Assembly: GCA_013398615.1 (NCBI GenBank)
Contig: VZSR01003807.1
Location: forward strand, 21,136,950-21,200,949
Length of the DNA: 64,000 nucleotides
Direction of reading: 5' to 3'
Origin: Brachypodius melanocephalos
Lineage: Eukaryota; Chordata; Aves; Passeriformes; Pycnonotidae
The notes beneath the pieces were generated by a model that saw nothing but the letters and a program-made list of their open reading frames with translations, searched no databases and was not told the origin of the DNA. Each line of letters starts with the position of its first letter. The stretch's first letter is position 1. The translations under genes were made by a program, and so were the position numbers. Below are positions 53,031-64,000 of this stretch, piece after piece.

Positions 53031-53330
53031 ATCATAGAATCAGAGAATGGTTGAGGCTGGAAGGTGCATCTGATAATCATCGAGTCCAACAACCCTACTC
53101 ATGCAGGGCCACCTACAGAAGGTTGCCCAGGGCCATATCCAGTCAAGGTTTGACAGACTCCAAGAACAGATACCCCACAACTTCCCTGGGCAATCTGTGC
53201 TGGAGCTCAGTGATTCTGACAGTAAGAAAGAGTTTGCTGATATTCAGAGGGAACCTCCTGTGTTTCTGTGTTTGTCACCAGGTATCACTGAGAGGTGCCT
53301 GTCTCCATCTGTCTGTTATAGTACCTTTAA
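53031..53330 (-). mobile_element. CR1 LINE fragment (3' end)
   Basis: This is a CR1 copy in minus orientation whose 3' terminus is at 53031. The plus strand starts AATCATAGAATCAGAGAATG, then GGCTGGAAGGTGCATCTG, ATCATCGAGTCCAACAACCC, AGAAGGTTGCCCAGGGCC, CAACTTCCCTGGGCAATCTG, GAACCTCCTGTGTTTC and ATCACTGAGAGGTGCCTG. Similarity fades after about 53330, where the element is 5'-truncated. It is less diverged than the 47-kb fragment. Confidence 0.95.
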
Positions 53331-53534
53331 GAGATAGGGTGGAGTTTTCTAAATCTGCTGGGGAAAGCTGTCACATGATGCAGACTTCCAGGGCTCTTGT
53401 CACTGGGTCTGTGATCTTTCGCTTTTCCTGAGAAGTTGTTCCTAGCCACCTAAAAGTGATATAATAATTTGACCACCACTGAAGATGCCTGAAAATCACA
53501 CCCATGCTGCATGTATGCATGCAATAAATATGTT

Positions 53535-53566
53535 AAAACAAACAAACAAACAAACAAACAAACAAA
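53535..53566. repeat. (AAAC)n microsatellite
   Basis: About eight copies of AAAC in a row. Confidence 0.95.
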
Positions 53567-53780
53567 TTAGCTCTTCAGTGTTCCTGATAGTTTAAAATAA
53601 AAATATTTGCCCAAATGAGATTTGACGCTTTCAAAGAATGGTTTCCTTTCGGTTTCAGTTCTTCATCTTTCACAGACCTCTGTTGTGCCCAGCATCTGCC
53701 ATTTTGAAATCTGTGACTTGACCTAATTTAGCCATTCCTATTGACTTTGAAGCACATATTGTGACGGTATTAAATACAAA

Positions 53781-54222
53781 ATCATAGTCATGGAGTGGTT
53801 TGAATTTGAAGGGACCTTAAAGATCATCTAGTTCTAAAACCCCTGCCATGGCTAGGGAGATTTTTCACTAGACCAGATTGCTGCTGCCTGCTGGGATGAA
53901 TTAAGCAGGATGGAGCCTGTGTTCCTATGTGTCTCTGCTGCTTGGCATTGTAAGAGAGGTAATGAAATAAATGCACTCCTGGCATTTCAGCTGTGGTTTG
54001 ATGGTTGCCTCTGGTTTCCTGCATGCCAATTCACTCACCATGAAACCTGGACTTGAACATTTTCAGGAATGGGCAATCCATCACTTATCCAGGCAACTTG
54101 TTCCAGTGCCTCACCATCCTCAAAGGAAAGCTTTTTTTTCTAATATCCAACCTAAGCTGCCCTCTTTCAGTTTTAAAGCCATTCCCCTTATCATATCACT
54201 TCTCACCCTTGTAAAAACTTAC
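53781..54222 (-). mobile_element. CR1 LINE fragment interrupted by foreign sequence
   Basis: This is minus-orientation CR1. The 3' terminal part (53781-53883) reads on the plus strand ATCATAGTCATGGAGTGG, GAAGGGACCTTAAAGATCAT, CCCCTGCCATGGCTAGGGAG and CACTAGACCAGATTGCTG. The next element segment resumes at about 54045 with ACCTGGACTTGAACATTTTC, then GGAATGGGCAATCCATCACT, CAACTTGTTCCAGTGCCTCA, CTAATATCCAACCTAAGCTG and CCCTCTTTCAGTTTTAAAGC. In the CR1 consensus these two parts are almost adjacent. Between them lie about 160 bases (53884-54044) that do not belong to CR1, replacing about 14 consensus bases. Confidence 0.93.
53884..54044. other. unidentified insert of about 160 bp inside CR1
   Basis: This sequence lies between the two CR1 parts. 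It contains AATGAAATAAATGC, ends near TTCACTCACCATGAA, and matches no repeat I recognise. No target-site duplication is evident. It could be a fragment of another element, filler DNA from a repair event, or a variable region of a rarer CR1 subfamily. Confidence 0.6.
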
Positions 54223-57200
54223 CGAAACTTAAGGGAAACATGGTGAAACTGCTGACCTTCTTAAAACATTCTTGCATTGTTTCCCTGGATTTGAACTACA
54301 AAATAGAAGGAAAAACTAAAGAGGGAACAGTTGTTCTATTTAGCATCAAGAGTGTTCAAAATGGTTTTCATAGTAAGTTTCTATCTAAAGTTTAAGCAGG
54401 TTATACTAGACAAGAACTTACATCTTTGCCATATTGAGCAGACACTAAAAGCAAAGATTAAATGGAAAACACATCTTTATATTAATTATAGATGGCTAGT
54501 GTTTCTCAGGACCTGAGGGAAATAAACAAAAGTTGTCAGCTCTTAAAAGTTTGGAGTGTAATGCTTTAAATCAGTAAATGTGGACAATTTACATGCCTAA
54601 CATGCCACCTATCAGCATGAAAACATTTGTCAGAAATTGATGAATGAAACGAGAAGAATAATGAAGAAAAATGACAGTATACAAACACTCCAGAGAGCAA
54701 AATAAACAATGTAAGTGTTTGGTAAATAAATCCCTGCAGAACTCTTAGAAATGAGTCACTGATTAATTGAATCAATCCATCAACCTTTTGTGATTACATC
54801 AATATGCAGTCCCTTCGATGTTCTTCTTCCATTGCTACTGTTTTAAATGCCTTTAAAATGTAAGATAAGATATGTCTATATGGAGCTACCATAAAACAAT
54901 TGGATACCCTAAGAAGATATAATTGGATGATTCTTTTACTTAATTCTTATATGTAATGCTGTAAATAACCATATCACATTGTAACTGTACTACAAGTTCT
55001 TGTTTCCCTGCTCTTCTCTTTTTTCTGAATTTTTTTGTCACCTACTTCTTCAACTAACTGAAATTTAACAGTAGAGTGAGATCATATTTCCTTTTTTTTC
55101 CTACTTAAATGTTCTCATTAAATTACTTTTTTTCGCATAAAACTTTTGTAGAAAGGACTGTCTTGTTTACTCTGTTCATAGATTGCACCATGCATGTACA
55201 TCTAGTAATTATCAGAAATAATAGCTTTTTTTGCATCAAATGCCTGTCTAGGAAATAAACTTGGGACTTTGAATGTCTCAAGAGGAGAGATAGGAAAAAC
55301 TAAGCAGAAAAGCAGAGAGACTTTGGTGTCTGGTTATGTGTCTCCACCATAAAATATAGTCACATAACAGGTGTGTGTCTGTGTGCATGTATGTGTGACT
55401 GAGCAAACTGAGCCAACACCTAGCACAAATGCACACAGATGCATCAATACTGAGAACTCCAAGTAAATTAAAGAAATTGCACATACTTACACGCTCTCCT
55501 AGGAACAAAATATTCACCTGCATGCACAGAAACCAACTATCTAATGTTTGCAAGGGGATAAAACACAATCCTGAGACAATGTGAATCTAATCCAGTCAAT
55601 AAGTTTACAAACATTTTTAATGAATTTTCTTCTAATTCACTCGCACCTTTTGTAGCTCTGACTTTTTGACTTTAAATTTATGATTTTCTGTGAACTCAGT
55701 GAAAAATGATTCCTACCAGGGCTTGCTGTGTCTCATGGCTTTACCATTCTGTTAAATGTCTCTCTTTCTGGGGCTTTTTGAGGATGTACATAACCTTGTG
55801 CTTCATCTTCTTGTTTTGCACACATCCTCAGTGACACTGTTCTCCGTGACAGCCATCGCCACCTTTATGTGAGCTGGAAACAAGGGATGTGACAAAGAGC
55901 AGTATGTAATTTTGGGAGGGTATTTAGGGTTGTGTTCAGGAAGACAGAATGAGAATGGGACAAGAAGATGGTGAAAGAGAGAAGGAAATTAACTAGGTAT
56001 AAAATATCTGTGTGGCAGGACTAGAGGCTGTTGCAGAGCCCATGCTAAATATGAACGTGCTTTTTCACTTTAAGCTCCCTATAACCTATTTCCTAGAAGG
56101 ACAAAGGCAAAGCTGTGAAAGTGATAAGGTATCAGATGGCAGTAAAGACCCTTTTCCATTGGTGGATGCAGAAGTATGGCTTTTGTACAGATTTAATTTT
56201 GAATCAGACATGACCACAAGCATTATTTGTTTTTTTTAATTCTCAGGTTTCGAAGGGCTCCTATTTATCCAAAATAATAATCCTGAGGCATTTGGAAGTC
56301 CCAAGAGCTAAGACTTGTACTCAAAAGAGAGCAGAAACCTTGGTGTCTTTACTGGATTTTTCATTTAAAAATGTCTTTTGTGATCTTGGCAGGACTTGGA
56401 AGACACTTGTAAAAGATGTAAATTTCAATTGGTTTCAATTGCACTTTAAAAAAGTGCATTTTTAAAGGCCCTTCTTTTGTACATATGGAGAGAGATGTGC
56501 AAGAAATGTATGTATGATGCTACTTAGAACTTCACATTTGGTACAGTATCTTCCTAAACCACTCAGTTATTCCAAGGTCTCAACTCTGACTAGCTGCAAT
56601 TGCTTCTCTTGTTGAAGGTCTGAACAGAGGGCCTTGTCAGGACATGAGATCAAACAGAGCTGATTTCTCCAATCCATGTCAGGACACGAAGCATATTGGT
56701 GACTGCAGGAAGAAAATCTCTTTTACTGATTGATTCTGTGCTGTGCCGCTTCTGTATGTGAATGAGTAATTGCAGTCTAAAGGGCAGTTTCTTTTATGCA
56801 TTGTAATTGCATTTAATATTGCACATAGCTTGGAGCAGACCAATTAGCTTAACAACTGTCTTCATCTTACTCCAAGGAGCAGTGCACACAGTGTTGTCTG
56901 CAGTATTGCTGTGCATTGGTTCCTCAACAAAACCTGGCTTACCTTTCGTGTCTGCTGTCGATCCACATGTACTGGGAAGAAGCCAGATTCAGGATAGCTG
57001 GAAAACAAACTCAAGAAGTCCATCATTTTACCTCAGCTACTCATCGATAGACAGTCAGCAAGCGATACATACACATTGACTATTCATGGGGCTTTCCATC
57101 TTTGTAAGAAAGGTCCTCCTCCTCTTAGTATTTGCATTTAAAAATAAAAGAGGACTGGAAATGAAAACAGTACAAGGTGGAGTGATTCACAGTGTGTGGA

Positions 57201-58484
57201 GTTTTGATTTGGCTACTATCAATGTGCCCAAATGGAAGGTGAGCATGCAAGTGATGAAAGCCTTCAGACACTGAGTGTCACTGAGGTTTTTTAATGTCCA
57301 TTCCTACCTGGAGACATCCAGTGATCAATACATGACTGTGCCAGACTTTGTCAAAATGCTGTGCAGCAGTGGAGTATTGTAAACAGTACTTAAATTAAGG
57401 AAGCGGAACACAAGCCATTTCTCCTTACCTGACTGAAAAGTGTCACTTGCACTACTATGGAGACCTAAAAAATCCTAATGAAAGAACTCTCTTTCTAAGG
57501 AATCATCCTAACTCAGCATGACCGAGTATCTCAAAATGTGTATCATTCTGCTCCACCTTTATTAAATGACCTCAGGCAAGCTGTCAATATATGTGAGCTC
57601 TATAAACATTTTGCCTAAGACAGGATTCCATCATTTCAGTGTAGGGACAACAAATAGCATATAAAAGAATATGAATGCAGAGGAAATATCCATGTTACAT
57701 ATCTCCTTCATATTAAGTATTATTTTTGCAATACTTAACGCTGTTGGCAAACTCTATACCTATCATGGGCTTAAAATTCCTGATGAGTGGGCAAACCTGG
57801 CCCTATTTTCTGAGTAAAGACTCTGTTGCAGTCAGCCTTGTAAAAGAAACCTTTTAGTGTCCGTGATAATGAAAATACCTAGTACATATGACAGTGTTAA
57901 AATGGTGTCATGACCCGACAATTTCTATTCAGTGCTGTCATATCCATACACTGCACAGATCGGGATTGTCACCATGTAAATGTAACAGGATTCTTTATCC
58001 TGCATTGTTGCTCAGCTGGGAAGAGCAATTCTGAGTTTCCTGTAAGTTCTGAATAACAGCAGGGGCCATGAATAGCTTGGAAACCTATATTTTTTCCATT
58101 TATTTTTTTTAAAATGCAAATTACACTAGTAAGTCAAAAAAATCACTTTTGTTAAAAATACATTCAGAATTAACAAATGCCAAAAAGAAAAGAAAAAAAA
58201 AAAAAAGAAGACACATTTGGATTGTATCTCTTGCCTTCTGAATATTTTAGTTTATAACAAAAGCCCAGCCTAGAAAAATAACATTCTTTACTGGATTTTG
58301 AGGAGGATACAGCTGTACAAATCAAAAATGCCATCCAGATATTCTCACATTACTGTGCTCTAAACTGCTCCCAGAAGAGATCTGTCCACTAATCATTTAG
58401 TTGAGTAGTCAACAGTCCTGTTTTTTTAAAATGGTGGTGCTCTAACTGCAACTTAAGCAGGGTTATGAATACCAACTTCATATA
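54223..58484. other. intergenic, no gene seen
   Basis: This is AT-rich unique DNA. It has an A-rich tract at about 58182-58206. Open frames (for example 56807-57079 plus) lack recognisable motifs. The conserved C-terminal exon of NKAIN2, the expected neighbour in amniote gene order, was looked for on the minus strand and not seen. Confidence 0.55.
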
Positions 58485-58569
58485 GGTATGTATGTGTATA
58501 TATATATATATGTATATATATATATACTGTGTGTATGTGAGTGTGTGTATCTACTCTATATGTAATATA
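58485..58569. repeat. (TA)n/(TG)n compound microsatellite
   Basis: An alternating TATG, TA, TATG, TA and GTGT-rich tract. Confidence 0.92.
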
Positions 58570-58607
58570 TGAATACACATTTATATTGCAATCCATAGTA
58601 GTTAGAT

Positions 58608-58728
58608 GTGCTTCCTATTTCCTAAGCATTTTACAAACATTAACAATTCAGACCTCACAAAAAGCCTGTGAGGCACATATTATTCCCGTATTATAGATGG
58701 GAAGACTAAGACACAGAGAAATTAAGGC
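58608..58728 (+). repeat. ancient MIR-type SINE core
   Basis: The order and wording follow the MIR core: CTAAGCATTTTACAAACATT, then GACCTCACAAAAAGCCTGTG, AGGCACATATTATTCCCGTA, TTATAGATGGGAAGACTAAG and ACACAGAGAAATTAAG. The MIR counterparts are 'gcattttaca', 'cctcacaa..ccctgtgagg', 'tattatccc', 'atgaggaaac' and 'cacagagaggttaag'. This is an old element shared by amniotes, in plus orientation. Confidence 0.85.
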
Positions 58729-61700
58729 CAAAATTTTCTAAATTAAAATCAGGCCTATAAGCTACGTGTAGAGACTTCATTAAATTGTCTGACTTCTAAA
58801 ATTGCTAACTACCAGTAGCCGCTGTTCCATGGGAAATCACTGAAAGGTAGGAAAAATTATCTTCTGAAAATTGGATTGCTGCTTAGGTGCCTAAACTGGT
58901 TTCTTTTCATGTTAAAAAATGATTTTTATAGAAATATCATTTTGATTAACTGGTATACAGGGAAAGATTAAAAAAACCTGTTATGACATTTTCATCCCAT
59001 TTAAACCTGTTCATTGTGTTTAATACTATACATCTGCTATATTTCATACTACATAAAAGTAGAAACTTTTTAAATTTTTCAAGTGATGGGAAATTTCAAC
59101 CTGTCACTTGGAAGTTGCATGGGGTTTCCAGGGGGTGAAAAGCAGCTCTATCCAGTAGGAACTCCGATTTTCAGGTACTCGAGTATGAAAATTTGAATTT
59201 GCGATCCATATCAGCAGCGACTGCTTTACAGGATCAGGCCTAGGGGACGTTCATGTTTCATGCAATTCCCAGCAGTATCTGAGATGGGAACCCTTGGTCC
59301 CCTGAATCTTCCTGGGTGGTGGAGCCCCCAAAAATTGTTCTTCCTGTGTATTTTATATACATAGACATACACACACATTCACACACTTACATATATATAT
59401 ATCTATCTATATCTATATAAATCTCACTGAATCAATGTAGGTGTAGTTCCTGACCATGTTGTTTTCACTGGTGAATGCCTGTTCCTCTGTCAATGTCCAG
59501 AGTTGCTGCTTGTGACACTGTACATCCATGCAGACACAGCAAAGGGCACTGGCTTGTACAGGGATGGGTGGGTGGTGTGAGTGCACAGGCCTTTGGAGCA
59601 AGGGTTTGGCCAGCAGGGAAAAGGGAGAGGCTCCAGGGGTGCCTCGAGCATTTCCCAGCGCTGACCTTCCCTCTTGCCCTCAAAAGCTACGTGGCCACCT
59701 CAGGCGTGGTAAGTGCGTGCGTTTCTCTATGCAAGGTCTGAGCAAAGAAACAATGACAATCCAAGTTTCTGAAAAACCTGAGCAAAATACTGGGTTTTCC
59801 TAGTGAAAGCCATCTACGTTCTTAAAAATACAGATCAGATGTAGAATAAAACATATGTTCTTAGGAGTTCAGAGTATTTCATATACACATTGACCTACTA
59901 GCAAAATTCCCAAAGGCATCTTGTTGCCAACTACGTAACAGCACAGAGGTTTTTTTTTCAGCCACAATAATACAAGAAGGTAAAATACACGTTCTAACAC
60001 ACAACAGATCCCCCAAATATACCACAAAAAGGTCTTCAGTTTTTCTTCAACTCAACCAGTCCCTCCCTGCCCTCTCCAACCAAAATCAAAAAATAAAATA
60101 TGTGGATCCCTTATGGTGCAATTAGAAAAAAAAAGCTCACTTACAGAGAATTTTTAGTTGAAATAAGATATAAAAGAGTAAACACAGCTAGTACATATTC
60201 AGTTGTCCTTTGTTCATAGAAATCTGCAGATGTCTCTGTAGTTAGTAAAAGATGTTTAGAGATAGCTATAAAAGCACCTACAGTGCGATAAATAAAACCA
60301 GCGGGATTAAGAAGCATTGTTTCTGCTGCTTATTTCCAGTAGATTCAATTGTTAGTTTCTGTTACCCCTTTCCCCACCCTGACCCCCAAAACGTCTCATT
60401 TATTTCTTTATTTTTCTTTTTAATCATTATAAACTGTTTCTTGACCACTGTGGAGCCCCAAAAGTAAAGCACTTATCCGACAGCTGGCAGTTTTCTACTT
60501 GGTTGCTCTGGAGCCATGGAGCAACAGAGCCTTATTCCCTGACATGAAAACAAAGCAAAACCAAACAGAAGAAAACCACTGACTTAGAAATCGTTCAGAA
60601 TTAACAGCAGCATGTTAACTTCAGAAAGCTTGCACGTAGTTTCTCTAATGTGCAACGCAGTTGGGTTAAGGCAAGTATGAACTGTACAGCCTTCAGGGCA
60701 AACAATGCGCTGTCTATTGACTTCTGCTGCAAGGTCATCCTGGTATTTCAGTGTTGTGTTGACTGAGGAGACTCAACACGGCCCGGAGTGTGGAGGAGGC
60801 TCCCACAGCACTGAGTGGGCTGGGTCCATGTCTCAATCCAGACGGACCATGCTGGCGGTGGCGGGGAAAAGAAAGGGACAAAAGGTGGCACCAATGCCTC
60901 TGCTGTGTCCCTCTGGTGCTGGGAGGCAGGAGGTCCAAGGAGGGGTTCTGGAACATCTCCTTAGTACCTGTTAGAAAGAGAGGCTGAAGGTCTCTGTTGT
61001 TTTCTGTCTCACTGTTCAATCAGCTTTTATACATTATTTTTAGCACAAAAAAAAAAAAGGATTTCTTTTCTCTTTGAAGAACCAGGAGGCCATTCTGAAA
61101 GAGATTTTTTGACAGGTCCTCCAGCCCACCTTGAGTAGTCCTCATGTTTACTTTGACCTAGAAGAGAGACAGAGAAAGAACAATACTTATAATCCACCAT
61201 ATACTTATCTGAACCCTGCCATGCTGCTCTGGTGTCCTTTTGCAAGCAAGTGTAATCCACAAACCAGCAACAGTTCAGATGCACAGGGGATGTAAGAGGA
61301 CACAAAGACAAAGTGTTTACTCAAGTAACTGCTTGGCTCTCTCTGGAACATTGTCAGAGAAGTCAGCACAGGTTTTCTAAACAATCTTAGGCAGGAGTTA
61401 TATTTAATTATAATCTTAACTGTATGTCCATGGGTCAGTTGGAATATGACTTGATTTATATAATCCATTAGATCCGTAGCTGTCTTTGTAGAACCAAGGA
61501 GTTGCACGGTATGAGGACAGAAGGGCTGAATTGCAGGTGCAGGGGAAAGCTGCCCATGGCTCACTCACAAAGCAGAGAGCCTGTGCAAGTGCCACAGCCT
61601 GGCCACCTTAACAGTGTTGTCCCAATCCCATGTTTTGTAACTAAAGCTTTCAGCCCAAGATGGACAAGATTTGGTTTGTTGGTAGTGAAAGATTAGGTGG

Positions 61701-63966
61701 TAGTTTATTTAAATGTGTCTGAATCCCAAAACATGACATGAGATAATTATGGAGATTTGTACTGCATGAACTTGCTGAGTGACGTGGTGGTCATACTCAA
61801 GGTGCTAGTTTTACTTTCTTTTTTTTTTTGTGTTTCATTTATACTTTAAGTGAATGGCGAAGTAGGTAGCACCTTCAGTATGTGCAGTTATCTAGACAAA
61901 TGCCTATATGTGTGTGGGAGTGCAGATACTGCAAATATTCTTAGGCTTCACAATAGGAGGAAAGCATGCTTCACTTCAGGGCTGCACTGCTTTTGAGCAA
62001 TTTGTCCAGTGCATTAGGCATCAGCATCAGACATGCAGGGGTTTTTTTTGCTTCAATTCTTCTTTTCTCGAACAAACAAGTTCAGTGTGGAGAACATAAA
62101 GAAAGATCTCTCTCCCCTCCCTCCTTCCTACTGTTTTCAGAACAGTGATCATGCAGTGCAGTCTTGTTCCACAACTACAACTGTGTTTTTCCATGTGCAG
62201 CAGAATCGGTGTCAGGGAGTGTTTAGTCACCTTCCTCGGTCACCTCCCAAGAGGAGAATTTTGTCTTGACAATTGATTTCCGCCATCTTATTGTGTCCTT
62301 CTCCCAGGGTCTGGAAGTGAGCACTGGCATCTCCGGCACAGAATGCCAGGAAGCTGCTTTTGAGCACATCAGCTGTGGCCACACTGCAAGGAGGTACATG
62401 AGCATCGGTTCTGTCCCGTTCTGTTCAAAAAGCGTACTCGTTTTGAAGGGACTGTCTAGGCTTCTTGGCTTGTACAGCATAGAGCACACTGTTGGCACTT
62501 AAATAATAAAAAAATCCCATTTATAATAGGTAGAGAAATGTCACCATAAGAATTCTTTCCCCAAAACATCAGTGTTTTATTTAAAACATAGCTTTAAATT
62601 GCATATATCTTTCACTTTTAAAAGTAAATTGGTTTAAATTAAGTATGAAACTGGAAGAAGTGATAAGGAAGACTGTGATAGGAATTCAAAGCCTAAAATG
62701 TAGAGAAAAAAACTTAAATCAGAGCCTGAATCTAATAATTCTAGACTATTAAAGGTACCAATAGCCAGAGATAGTCACTTCAATTAACTATCTAAAGATA
62801 ATATTTCTTTTTCAGAAACCAAGATTCTCCTTTTCCTTAGATATCCTCTTCATTTAGGATATTTTTGCATAACTGATGAAACACCACACAAAGTGACCAT
62901 GTGTGTTTAAACTGAATTAGAATGTTCTTAAAAGTAGAGCTTGACTGATGAAAATCACAAATAAAAAGTAATAAATCTTTAACTAAAATAGTCCTGACAC
63001 AATAGAAATGTAGATATGAGAAGCCTGAATAAATTAATATGATTTGCACGTGGAGGTTGGTGTAGGTTCAATATAACCTCCACAGTAACAAAATGCAGTC
63101 TTAACTTTAGCATACAGGAAGAAACTGGTTACAAAACAGTATATCTTAACAGTTAGCAGTTACTAAACCCAACATTCCTTCAGAATAATAGTTGAATAGT
63201 GCAGTATAAAGGAGTTAAAATTGATTTAAATCACTTGGATGAAAAACTGCCTGACTTCCAAAGAAATAAGTTTCTGTTGACGGACTTCTGTCATTGCAAT
63301 CCACTAAATCAATTCACATCAGGAAGCAGTATGTGGATAATGATTGAGATCTAACACGAAATTCTGTGTGTCTTTAAGATTTGTATTAGTTCTATATAGA
63401 ATCAATCTGGTAAATATATAGGGGGTTTCTCTGTTCTGTATTATTGAGCTACATGTTAAAATTTGTATTTTGAAAAAATCTGAACAACCATTAGAAGCTG
63501 ATACTGTTTTGGTGATCTCTTCAAAGAGGAGGCCATTTGCTCTCCTTCCATTTTGCTGCATGCCCAGCACACCACAGCACAGAGAACAAACTGCTGTTGT
63601 GCCTCTGCATATAGTTAGCAATCAGATGATTCCAAGGCACCCGCCTACTGTTCAATTTCTCTTATAAATCCAGAGCTCCATAAGAGTTGTGCCCAATCTG
63701 AGTCTGAAGAGGAGAGGACGCAGTGGTGGCAAAAAGAGATCTCAGTATTTTCTTGATCTTCTGCAGGAATTAGGTGGGATGATGCTTAATATATATTCTG
63801 TTGCCTGTGGATTCAGAGAAATTTTGTAGCAACTGATAAAGTTATGGAAATAGTTATAGGAATACAGATATATGGACATATATGTGTATAGTTGTATCCC
63901 GGATGGACATGATTATATATTGGACAGTGGTGGGAGCATGGCAAGGGACTCTGTAAAGCAGAAGGT
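58729..63966. other. intergenic, no gene seen
   Basis: The part up to about 59.3 kb contains words such as TTAGGTGCCTAAACTGG and TTTACAGGATCAGGCCTAGG, which resemble very old amniote repeats. It may be one continuous ancient repeat cluster with the MIR core to its left. The section at 59.9-60.5 kb looks like an unspliced, AT-rich, UTR-like stretch on the minus strand. No open frame in the rest is recognisable. Confidence 0.45.
59353..59421. repeat. (CA)n/(TA)n/(TATC)n microsatellite
   Basis: Interrupted CA, TA and TATC simple repeats. Confidence 0.88.
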
Positions 63967-64000
63967 CTCTCCTCTCCTCTCCTCTCCTCTCCTCTCCTCT
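63967..64000. repeat. (CTCTC)n pentanucleotide microsatellite, cut by window end
   Basis: At least six uninterrupted copies of a CTCTC/CCTCT unit run to the last base. The array continues beyond the window. Confidence 0.96.

Noticed and set aside
56807..57079. Plus-strand frame of 90 codons with a hydrophobic start
   Set aside because: It resembles a signal or membrane segment only by composition. There is no recognisable family or gene structure.
1..64000. CRISPR arrays, bacterial operons, rRNA or tRNA genes
   Set aside because: None were seen. The repeat content, the CpG island and the exon/intron structure show this to be vertebrate nuclear DNA.

Overview
The window is vertebrate nuclear DNA, and almost certainly from a bird. 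It carries several 3' pieces of CR1 LINEs of the avian type, a solo LTR of an endogenous-retrovirus family common in bird genomes, a few very old MIR-type SINE remnants, and no Alu, B1 or L1. Most of the sequence is AT-leaning, non-coding DNA with no recognisable long open frames.

The one gene I can name is RNF217, an RBR (RING-IBR-RING) E3 ubiquitin ligase, on the minus strand. Part of its first coding exon lies at 8762-8982. It encodes the acidic/hydrophobic linker and the start of RING1, and ends at a clean splice donor. A run of exactly 100 N (8983-9082) removes the rest of the N-terminus and the start codon. The exon sits in the only CpG island of the window (about 8245-9240). Bases 1-8761 are the proximal part of RNF217 intron 1. 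No later RNF217 exon was found there, so the gene continues beyond the left edge.

From about 9.24 kb to 64 kb the window is upstream, apparently intergenic DNA. In human the neighbour on this side is NKAIN2. I looked for the conserved NKAIN2 C-terminal exon and did not find it. This stretch contains: a hairpin at 10.1 kb, a MIR-type SINE at 14.3 kb, a 29-bp-period duplication at 15.9 kb, a diverged tandem duplication of about 145 bp at 21.0-21.3 kb, an LTR fragment at 23.6 kb, a CR1 of about 850 bp at 24.2-25.1 kb, a solo LTR at 32.4-33.0 kb, three further CR1 pieces at 47.3, 53.0 and 53.8 kb (the last interrupted by about 160 bp of foreign sequence), a MIR-type SINE at 58.6 kb and several microsatellites.

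No operon-like or novel multi-gene system is visible. The most interesting leads are three. First, a broken minus-strand open frame in RNF217 intron 1 (about 3580-4090) shows, in the right order, several residues typical of type I interferons. Second, a pair of plus-strand exon-like segments at 49.3 and 49.6 kb has good splice signals and a shared open phase. Third, there is the possibility of a divergent transcript leaving the RNF217 CpG island. All three are inference and need alignment or RNA evidence.
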